NCBI GenBank assembly: GCA_030589825.1 | Contig: JAUUZT010000077.1 | Coordinates: forward strand, 1-5,027 | DNA: 5,027 nt | Source: Dehalococcoidia bacterium | GTDB taxonomy: Bacteria; Chloroflexota; Dehalococcoidia; GIF9; AB-539-J10 | Direction of reading: 5' to 3' | Part shown: piece after piece, positions 1 to 5,027 of the stretch | How positions within the stretch are numbered: the stretch's first letter is position 1 | Layout: each line of letters opens with the position of its first letter | The notes under the pieces: model-generated | The model's input: the letters and a program-made list of their open reading frames with translations, nothing else | What the model was told of the DNA's origin: nothing | Database searches by the model: none | Made by a program: the position numbers and the translations under genes

Positions 1-80
1 ACCTCTCGAAACCGTTCTCTCAAGAAGGGAGACAACTGGAATATTATAAAAATGAGTACTATAAAAGTCAAGTTTGGTAG
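1..80 (+). CDS. Possible C-terminal tail of a protein entering from the left edge (partial)
   Basis: Frame 3 is open from the left edge to a TAG at 78-80. It would encode about 25 residues ending LEYYKNEYYKSQVW, a composition (Tyr, Lys, Glu rich) that reads like a genuine protein tail. The stop codon and the last Trp codon lie inside the 3' end of the opposite-strand tRNA-Glu, because the TGG is the complement of the tRNA CCA. Against it: the stretch is short, frame 1 is also open here, and six bases of overlap with a tRNA is unusual. No family can be recognised. Sequence to the left of the window would decide it. Confidence 0.25.
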   Translation, partial: LSKPFSQEGRQLEYYKNEYYKSQVW

Positions 81-151
81 CGCATACCGGATTCGAACCG
101 GTGATCTCCTCCTTGAGAGGGAGGTGTCCTAAACCCCTAGACGAATGCGCC
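75..151 (-). tRNA. tRNA-Glu, anticodon CTC
   Basis: Read on the minus strand, the sequence folds into a complete 77-nt cloverleaf including an encoded CCA at 75-77. The acceptor arms are GGCGCAT and ATGCGCT, with a G-U pair at 1:72. The D stem is GTCT/GGAC. The anticodon stem CCTCC/GGAGG closes the loop CTCTCAA, giving anticodon CTC, which reads the glutamate codon GAG. The variable loop is AGATC, and the T arm is ACCGG-TTCGAAT-CCGGT with the standard TTCGA core. It is transcribed away from the gcv-like operon, from the promoter at 181-209. No stem plus T-run terminator is visible between 1 and 74. Confidence 0.97.
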
Positions 152-180
152 ACAAGCCACAAAATCATCCAACCGTAGCT

Positions 181-209
181 ATTATATCAGCCGAAGCACA
201 AAACGGCAA
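181..209 (-). promoter_or_regulatory. Sigma70-type promoter of tRNA-Glu
   Basis: On the minus strand a perfect -10 box TATAAT (181-186) lies 17 bases downstream of TTGCCG (204-209), a 4/6 match to the -35 consensus. The 17-base spacing is optimal. Transcription would start near 174, about 20 bases before the mature 5' end of the tRNA at 151, leaving a short leader for RNase P to remove. Confidence 0.75.
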
Positions 210-324
210 CGTCTCTTGGGGAAGTGGTTTCCTATACCTGAAAATGATATTCTTAATGAGGAACTCAATTTTCCCAGAGTCGCTTTCCGAAATATCCAGC
301 AGGCTAGGCTAATTAAAAAACTGT

Positions 325-329
325 GGAGG
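325..329 (+). promoter_or_regulatory. Ribosome binding site that decides the gcvPA start
   Basis: GGAGG at 325-329 is one base from the ATG at 331 but seven bases from the ATG at 337. Only the second has workable spacing, so translation most likely begins at 337, removing Met-Ile from the longest open frame. I see no convincing -35/-10 pair for this operon between 210 and 324, and no glycine-riboswitch-like conserved core. Confidence 0.7.
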
Positions 330-336
330 TATGATT

Positions 337-1770
337 ATGGCAGAAGGGAATTCGTTTATTCATCCGTATATTCCGAATTCCGTTCCTGAGGTAAAGGCGG
401 AAATGTTAAAAAGCATAGGGGTGGAGGATGTTGAGGCACTTTACCAGGAAATCCCTGAGAAGCTAAGGTTTAAGCGAAGGTTGGATTTACCCAGGCCATT
501 CTTAGCCGAAAGTGAGTTGAAAAAACATGTAATGAGTATACTTTTGAAGAATAAGACATGTGAGGAGAACTTAAACTTCCTGGGTGGTGGCTGTTGGCAG
601 CACTATGTTCCCGCAGTCTGCGATGAAATTGTTGGACGCTCTGAGGTGTTGACGGCATATGCTGGCGAACCATATTCGGATTTGGGGAAATTCCAGCTAC
701 TCTTTGAGTACCAAAGCCAGTTGGGTGAGCTTGTGGGCATGGATGTAGTGTGTCTCCCTATTTATAGCTGGGGTACGGCTGCTGGTTGTGCGGTCCGTAT
801 GGCTTCCAGAATAACTGGCAGGAGTGAGGTTTTAGTCCCAGGGACAGTCAGCCCCGACAGACTGGCAACGATAAGGACTTTTTGTCAGCCGGCAGTTATG
901 CCGGGGCACATAGAAGTCAAGCTGATTAGTTATGATGCCAAGACCGGCTTGCTTGACCTTGAGGATTTAGAGAACAAGATTTCGCCAAGAACGGCGGCTG
1001 TTTATATTGAGAACCCGTCATATCTGGGGTTCATTGAAGCTCAGGGTGAGAAAATCTCTGAGATAGCACACACTAACGGAGCACTGAGCATAGTAGGCGT
1101 TGACCCTATCTCGCTGGGTGTGTTGTTGGCGCCTGCTGATTACGGCGCCGATATAGTAGTTGGTACCGCTCAACCTCTCGGCATACACATGAACTGTGGT
1201 GGGGGTATGCTTGGATTTATTGCCAGCAGAGATGAAGAGAAGTATGTAGCCGAATACCCAGGACTTCTAGTAAGTATAACCAATACCATAGAGGAGGGGG
1301 AATACGGATTTGGTTGGTCTACCTGGGATAGAACTGGTTATGTGGTAAGAGATGACCAGGGACAAATAAGATCCCAATCTAAAGATTTTGTAGGAACTAC
1401 TTCAAATCTGTGGGCTATAGGTGCTGCTGTCTATATGACATTAATGGGACCCAGCGGTTTTAAGGAGATTGGTGAGCTTATTATACAAAAGTCGCATTAT
1501 GCTATTAAACTACTATCTGAGGTAAAAGGTGTCGAGGTTATCTTTGGGCCGAATATTTTTAAGGAATTTGTGGTGAATTTTGATGGGACAGGTAAAACTG
1601 TGAAAGATATCAATAAGGCCCTTTTAGGGCATAATATCTTTGGGGGAAAGGATATCTCGAAGGAATTTCCTGAGTTGGGCGCTAGCGCCCTTTACTGTGT
1701 TACCGAGATGCACAGCCAGGATGATATAAAAAAGCTGACTAATGCGTTAAGGGGGGTGCTGGCTAAATGA
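337..1770 (+). CDS. gcvPA: GcvPA-like protein: glycine dehydrogenase (decarboxylating) subunit 1, divergent
   Basis: The 477-residue product matches the N-terminal half of P-protein along its whole length, from HPYIPN (9-14) through IPEKLRF (39-45), FEYQSQLGELVGMDV (123-137), ADIVVGTAQPLGI (271-283) and ELGASALYCVTEMHS (446-460). Family knowledge: with GcvPB it forms the alpha2beta2 PLP enzyme that decarboxylates glycine and loads the aminomethyl group on lipoyl-GcvH, in the cytosol. It is slightly longer than typical GcvPA (about 450). What is odd: family signatures are altered. The usual AYTPYQPE is AYAGEPYS (107-114), the SMYDGATA-type loop is PIYSWGTA (141-148), FGGPHLG is NCGGGMLG (286-293), and the REQHIRREKATSN block is replaced by a different Gly/Asp/Arg-rich stretch ending GTTSN (331-357). 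Start 337 is chosen by RBS spacing; 331 is the alternative. The stop overlaps gcvPB by 4 nt, so the two are translationally coupled. Family membership is sure; glycine as substrate is not. Confidence 0.88.
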   Translation: MAEGNSFIHPYIPNSVPEVKAEMLKSIGVEDVEALYQEIPEKLRFKRRLDLPRPFLAESELKKHVMSILLKNKTCEENLNFLGGGCWQHYVPAVCDEIVGRSEVLTAYAGEPYSDLGKFQLLFEYQSQLGELVGMDVVCLPIYSWGTAAGCAVRMASRITGRSEVLVPGTVSPDRLATIRTFCQPAVMPGHIEVKLISYDAKTGLLDLEDLENKISPRTAAVYIENPSYLGFIEAQGEKISEIAHTNGALSIVGVDPISLGVLLAPADYGADIVVGTAQPLGIHMNCGGGMLGFIASRDEEKYVAEYPGLLVSITNTIEEGEYGFGWSTWDRTGYVVRDDQGQIRSQSKDFVGTTSNLWAIGAAVYMTLMGPSGFKEIGELIIQKSHYAIKLLSEVKGVEVIFGPNIFKEFVVNFDGTGKTVKDINKALLGHNIFGGKDISKEFPELGASALYCVTEMHSQDDIKKLTNALRGVLAK

Positions 1771-3323
1771 AAGGAGAAGTGAGATTAAGGAAGTACCATG
1801 CCCCGGTTTGGAGTGAGCCTATTATTATGGAGATGGGGCGTAAAGGAGAAAGGGGAATCCTTATACCACAAACTGAAGAGGAAATAAAAGTAGCGGTTGG
1901 TGATGCTGGATCTTATATACCGGCAGTGATGAGGAGGCAGGAGTTGCCAAGACTTCCAGAGATTTCACAGCCACAGGCCTTGAGACACTTTCTCCATCTG
2001 ACTCAGGAGACTCTCGGCATGGAAGAAAACATTGATATAGGCCATGGAACCTGCACCATGAAATACAGTCCCAAGGTCAACGAAATATTGGCCAGGATGC
2101 CTCAGATGACCGAAATACACCCATCCCAGGATGAAGACACGATCCAGGGTATTCTTGAGATGGTATATAAATTTGATTTAATATGTCGGGAAATCTCTGG
2201 AATGGACCAATTTACCTTTCAGCCTGGGGGTGGTGCTCATGCTACATTCACTAATGCTTATGTATTGAGCGCTTATCATGATGCTAATGGAGAGCTTGAT
2301 CAGAGAAATGAAGTAATTACTACCATTTTTTCGCATCCCTGTGATACGGCAACCCCGGCCACAGTTGGTTTTAGGGTGATAAGTTTAATGCCTGATAAGA
2401 ATGGTTATCCTGATTTTGAGGCTCTTAAGGCGGCGTGTTCGGAACATACTGCTGGGTTAATGATAACCAATCCTGAAGATACCGGCATCTACAACCCCAG
2501 AGTTGAAGAGTATGTGAAAGCTGTTCATGACGTAGGTGGACTGTGCTTCTACGATCAAGCTAACCTCAATGGTATCATGGGTGTAGCCAGGGCAAGAGAC
2601 GCTGGATTTGATGCCTGTCATTTTAACTTACATAAGACATTCTCTTCGCCACACGGATGTTTTGGGCCAGGCTGTGGGGCTTATGGAGTTCAGAAGGAAC
2701 TAGTGAAATTCCTGCCAACGCCGCTAGTAACATTTGATGGGGAGAAGTATCACCTTGATTACGACAGACCCTACAGTATTGGGAAGGTTAGAGAATTCTT
2801 TGGCAATATTGAGGTTGTTCTGAAGTCGTATGCCTGGACAATGGCTATGGGGGGTGAGGGTTTATTGGAAGCGGCACATGTAGCTGTAATGAATAATAAC
2901 TATCTTGAAAAGTTGCTCTTAGCCATTCCTGGAATAACAAAACCTTATGCTGAAGGAAAATTCAGGTTAGACCAGTGCCGATATAGTCTGGAGAAATTGA
3001 AAGAAGATACCGGGGTGGGAACTATTGATGTGACGGCTAGGCTGGTAGATTTTGGTATACAGAATTATTTCCCAAGCCATCACCCCTGGATAATTCCGGA
3101 GCCTATGACTCCTGAGCCGTGTGAAACATATTCTAAGGAGGATTGTGATTATTGGGCTGCAGCACTGCGACAAATATCCAAGGAGGCATACTCAGACCCT
3201 GAGATCGTGAAAACAGCACCTCATAATTCAACGATACACCGGATTGATGTAGATGCTTTAGATGACCCACAAAGATGGGCTATGACCTGGAGAGCATATC
3301 TCAGGAAAAGGAAAGGGAGTTGA
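1767..3323 (+). CDS. gcvPB: GcvPB-like protein: glycine dehydrogenase (decarboxylating) subunit 2, divergent
   Basis: The 518-residue product is the C-terminal, PLP-binding half of P-protein. Recognisable in order are GTCTMKYSPKVNE (94-106; family GSCTMKYNPK), FQPGGGAH (151-158), the cofactor aspartate D263 in FYDQANLNG, the Schiff-base lysine K290 in NLHKTF, and LDYDRPYSIGKVREFFGN (330-347). It should work as a heterotetramer with the upstream GcvPA-like protein. What is odd: AHGTNPASA reads SHPCDTATP (189-197), AAGAHGE reads GGGAHAT, and the glycine loop after the lysine, usually HGGGGPGSGP, is HGCFGPGCGA (296-305), placing two cysteines (C298, C303) beside the active site. It is about 30 residues longer than usual, with a Trp/Arg-rich tail (DPQRWAMTWRAYLRKR). 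The ATGA overlap and a G-rich Shine-Dalgarno at 1749-1756 support the start; a GTG at 1779 is less likely. Fold and PLP use are clear; the reaction may differ from glycine decarboxylation. Confidence 0.87.
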   Translation: MKGEVRLRKYHAPVWSEPIIMEMGRKGERGILIPQTEEEIKVAVGDAGSYIPAVMRRQELPRLPEISQPQALRHFLHLTQETLGMEENIDIGHGTCTMKYSPKVNEILARMPQMTEIHPSQDEDTIQGILEMVYKFDLICREISGMDQFTFQPGGGAHATFTNAYVLSAYHDANGELDQRNEVITTIFSHPCDTATPATVGFRVISLMPDKNGYPDFEALKAACSEHTAGLMITNPEDTGIYNPRVEEYVKAVHDVGGLCFYDQANLNGIMGVARARDAGFDACHFNLHKTFSSPHGCFGPGCGAYGVQKELVKFLPTPLVTFDGEKYHLDYDRPYSIGKVREFFGNIEVVLKSYAWTMAMGGEGLLEAAHVAVMNNNYLEKLLLAIPGITKPYAEGKFRLDQCRYSLEKLKEDTGVGTIDVTARLVDFGIQNYFPSHHPWIIPEPMTPEPCETYSKEDCDYWAAALRQISKEAYSDPEIVKTAPHNSTIHRIDVDALDDPQRWAMTWRAYLRKRKGS

Positions 3324-3351
3324 TAAGAGTGATAGCAGTTAGATAAGGGGG

Positions 3352-4488
3352 ATGGGTGATTTGGAGAAGAGGAAACTAGGTCTCATAGTAAATCCTATTG
3401 CGGGAATGGGTGGTCGAGTTGGGCTTAAGGGGAGCGATGGTGATGATATACTTGAAAAGGCAAGGCAGTTAGGGGCTGAGCCAGAATCACCAGGACTAGC
3501 AGTTACTGCACTAAAGAGAATTAACCGCATTAAGGATAACATTGAGTTAATAACATATCCCTTCGAGATGGGAGAGGATGAGGCTAAAGAATGCCAGTTT
3601 ACCCCGACTGTTATCGGTTCAATAAAAAGGGGTAATACAACATCATGTGACACTGAAAATGCCGCCACAGAAATGCTGAAATCCGAAGTAGCTCTTTTGC
3701 TATTTGCCGGGGGAGATGGAACTGCCAGGGATATTTACAATGTTATTGGTGATAAGATACCGGTTTTAGGCATACCAACGGGCGTTAAGATTCATTCGGC
3801 GGTATATGCAACGACTCCCCAAAATGCTGGTGATTTAGCGGCAATGTACTTAATGAGAGAGTTATCAGGGATTCGTCTTCGTGAAGCAGAGGTTATGGAT
3901 ATTGATGAGCAGGCTTTTAGAGAAGATAGGCTCTCTACCAGGTTGTATGGTTATCTCAAAGTTCCATATGAGAGACGATTGGTTCAAAGTGCCAAAGCGG
4001 GCAGTAATGCTGGAGAAGGAGCGGTTATGGACGCCATTGCTTGCGATATCATAGAACATATGCACGATGATTACCTCTACATAATCGGTCCGGGAACAAC
4101 AACAAGAAGTATTATGGAAAAACTCGGGTTGAAAAACACATTATTGGGCATCGATGCCGTTTATGAAAGAAATCTAGCCGGGTTAGACCTGAATGAGACT
4201 CAATTACTGAAACTGATTGAAGGCAGAAAAACAAAGATAATAGTAGCCGTAATCGGTGGGCAGGGTTATGTATTTGGTAGAGGTAACCAGCAAATAAGCT
4301 CTAAAGTAATCAGGAAAGTAGGTAAGGATAATATTATAGTCGTCGCTACTAAGAATAAAATCCTTTCGTTAGGATGTAATCCTCTATTAATAGATACCGG
4401 TGATGATGACTTGGACAAGATATTGACTGGATATACCAAAGTAATAACCGGCCTCAATGAAAGAGTAATGGTTAGGGTTGCATCCTAA
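3352..4488 (+). CDS. ATP-NAD / AcoX-type kinase (COG3199 family)
   Basis: The 378-residue protein has the marks of the COG3199 branch of NAD kinases. These are an N-terminal LGLIVNPIAGMGGRVGLKG strand and loop (9-27), the phosphate-binding GGDGTARD motif (120-127) after a hydrophobic strand, IPTGVKIHSAV (141-151), and the C-terminal IGGQGYVFGRGNQQIS block (301-316) with LLIDTGDDDLD (345-355). Family knowledge: members are predicted to phosphorylate NAD using ATP or polyphosphate, and AcoX relatives sit in acetoin dehydrogenase operons; direct substrate data are sparse. It follows gcvPB by 28 nt on the same strand, so it is probably co-transcribed. Start: an in-frame TAG at 3340-3342 limits it to ATG 3352, which directly abuts the G-run at 3347-3351, or TTG 3361, whose 9-base spacing from that run is better. 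The length suggests a full-length gene. Family is certain; the exact substrate is inferred. Confidence 0.9.
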   Translation: MGDLEKRKLGLIVNPIAGMGGRVGLKGSDGDDILEKARQLGAEPESPGLAVTALKRINRIKDNIELITYPFEMGEDEAKECQFTPTVIGSIKRGNTTSCDTENAATEMLKSEVALLLFAGGDGTARDIYNVIGDKIPVLGIPTGVKIHSAVYATTPQNAGDLAAMYLMRELSGIRLREAEVMDIDEQAFREDRLSTRLYGYLKVPYERRLVQSAKAGSNAGEGAVMDAIACDIIEHMHDDYLYIIGPGTTTRSIMEKLGLKNTLLGIDAVYERNLAGLDLNETQLLKLIEGRKTKIIVAVIGGQGYVFGRGNQQISSKVIRKVGKDNIIVVATKNKILSLGCNPLLIDTGDDDLDKILTGYTKVITGLNERVMVRVAS

Positions 4489-4524
4489 TTATTAGACATA
4501 TACTGCACCTTTGTTATCAAGAGA

Positions 4525-4539
4525 GTTATTCCGAATAAC
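4525..4539. repeat. 15-bp odd palindrome
   Basis: GTTATTC-C-GAATAAC is a perfect inverted repeat of 7-base arms around one central base, lying 36 bases past the kinase stop and inside the integrase relic. No T-run follows, so it is not a standard intrinsic terminator. A regulator site or chance are both possible. Confidence 0.35.
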
Positions 4540-4694
4540 ATTAGACAGAATAGACTGGTCTAGTCGTATAGTGAGGGTAGTAGGGAAGGGCAGAAAAGAG
4601 GCGTATGCCTCCTTTGGAGAATTGACAGAAAAGTACTTGAAGGAATGGCTTGCCCAGTACAAGCCCAGCGGTAACATCTGGGGCATCAACAAGA

Positions 4695-4728
4695 ACGGCG
4701 TTCAGACTATTCTCCGTAGACTGCAAAA
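4695..4728 (+). repeat. 34-bp direct repeat, copy 1
   Basis: This segment starts ACGGCGTTCAG and ends GACTGCAAAA, and is identical over all 34 bases to 4786-4819. In the integrase relic it encodes GVQTILRRLQ, in frame with flanking recombinase homology, so this is the original copy. The copies are offset by 91 bases (not a multiple of three). Confidence 0.95.
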
Positions 4729-4785
4729 AGAGACTGGCTTGCCCTGTAACCCCCACACCTTCCGCAGAACCTTTGCCTGCCTGTT

Positions 4786-4819
4786 ACGGCGTTCAGACTA
4801 TTCTCCGTAGACTGCAAAA
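4786..4819 (+). repeat. 34-bp direct repeat, copy 2
   Basis: This is a perfect second copy of 4695-4728. It joins the integrase sequence right after the codons for the conserved CLL stretch (about 4785) and shifts GVQTILRRLQ into the +1 frame, which ends the integrase reading frame. Beyond 4819 the sequence no longer resembles a recombinase. It therefore looks like a partial duplication or a rearrangement junction rather than a functional site. Confidence 0.95.
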
Positions 4820-5027
4820 TTTGTATTTGCGTGTATGCTAATATAGACATTATGATTATTGTAAGAATCATACCGACGGTTAGTTAGCGAGCTACTTTGA
4901 ATAAAATAAACTAGCCTGCCTTGGCTGATGGTCTGAACGCATTTTCTTGCGAGGAGGTGAGCAATATATTAGAGAGAAAATTACTTCAAGTAAATATAAT
5001 TGGATATTACATGTAGGTCTTTAGGTA
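4820..5027. other. Non-coding stretch at the right edge
   Basis: No open frame here looks like a protein on either strand. It holds the inverted repeat at 4851-4872 and a near-consensus Shine-Dalgarno GAGGAGGTGA at 4951-4960. No ATG, GTG or TTG lies at a usable distance after it, and frames run only to stops at 5011-5023. A TATAAT hexamer at 4995-5000 lacks a matching -35 box at 16-18 bases. It may be decayed element DNA or the leader of a gene beyond the window. Confidence 0.5.
4851..4872. repeat. AT-rich inverted repeat downstream of the integrase relic
   Basis: TATGATT (4851-4857) and AATCATA (4866-4872) form 7-base perfect arms around an 8-base loop. The stem is weak and no T-run follows. 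It could be a remnant of an element end or a weak hairpin; function unknown. Confidence 0.3.

Larger units (their letters stand above)
4496..4810 (+). pseudogene. Broken tyrosine recombinase (phage-type integrase) catalytic domain
   Basis: The frame opens after a TAG at 4493-4495; a TTG at 4511 is the only start-like codon. The translation matches the middle of the tyrosine-recombinase catalytic domain: SRELFRITLDRIDW, then the beta-hairpin GKGRKEA with the catalytic-type lysine, then CNPHTFRRTFACLLR carrying the box II His and Arg. The whole N-terminal domain is missing, and the GLRxSE box that should hold the first catalytic Arg reads PLLSRE. The frame ends at TAG 4808-4810 just after box II, so the second His/Trp and the nucleophilic Tyr are absent. 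The loss occurs where a duplicated 34-bp segment begins (4786). It cannot be an active recombinase and is best read as the relic of an integrated element, starting within 10 nt of the kinase stop codon. Confidence 0.8.

Noticed and set aside
152..330. Glycine riboswitch or other leader RNA before gcvPA
   Set aside because: The spacer is only about 180 bases, part is used by the tRNA promoter, and no conserved glycine-aptamer core or strong hairpin is visible.
1618..1630. Hairpin GCCC-TTTTA-GGGC inside gcvPA
   Set aside because: It has only a 4-bp stem within coding sequence and no terminator-like T-run after the stem.
1677..1690. Perfect 14-bp palindrome GGGCGCTAGCGCCC near the end of gcvPA
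   Set aside because: It encodes the end-domain residues Leu-Gly-Ala-Ser-Ala next to the conserved PELG and is not followed by a T-run, so coding constraint plus chance explain it.
3339..3668. 109-codon minus-strand frame over the kinase start
   Set aside because: It is antisense to a clear COG3199 protein, its translation has low-complexity Ser/Pro/Leu character, and it has no homology-like motifs.
75..4810. A genomic island bounded by tRNA-Glu and the integrase relic
   Set aside because: Elements integrate at the 3' end of a tRNA, which faces left here, away from the operon. No copy of the tRNA 3' end occurs near the integrase.
4650..4841. Second reading frame over the integrase relic containing GVQTILRRLQ
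   Set aside because: It is the shifted frame created by repeat copy 2; the residues before that copy do not resemble any protein family and the frame is a shadow.

Overview
The window looks like an ordinary bacterial chromosome of moderate, slightly AT-rich base composition. It has strong Shine-Dalgarno sequences, a sigma70-type TATAAT promoter, a tRNA gene with an encoded CCA end, and a tight co-directional operon. No rRNA or other taxonomic marker is present. A free-living anaerobe, perhaps Chloroflexota (Dehalococcoidia-like), is only a guess from the style of the proteins and gene content.

Layout. Positions 1-80 may hold the last codons of a plus-strand gene that enters from the left. 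A minus-strand tRNA-Glu(CTC) lies at 75-151, with its own well-formed promoter at 181-209. After a short spacer, a three-gene plus-strand operon fills 337-4488. It encodes a GcvPA-like protein (glycine dehydrogenase subunit 1), a GcvPB-like protein (subunit 2, overlapping the first by 4 nt), and, 28 nt later, an ATP-NAD/AcoX-type kinase of the COG3199 kind. A broken tyrosine-recombinase gene starts almost at the kinase stop codon (4496-4810). It carries a 34-bp perfect direct repeat where its frame is lost. The last ~210 bases hold no gene I can support.

How the genes fit together. By family, the first two proteins would form the two halves of the PLP-dependent P-protein of the glycine cleavage system, which decarboxylates glycine and passes an aminomethyl group to lipoyl GcvH. 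The folds and the PLP lysine (K290 of GcvPB) are clear. However, several normally near-invariant active-site signatures are rewritten in both subunits, and neither gcvT nor gcvH is next to them. The pair may therefore be a paralogue with a different substrate or acceptor, coupled to a kinase that could supply NADP or act on a related substrate. This altered P-protein pair plus COG3199 kinase operon is the most interesting content of the window; the functional reading is inference.
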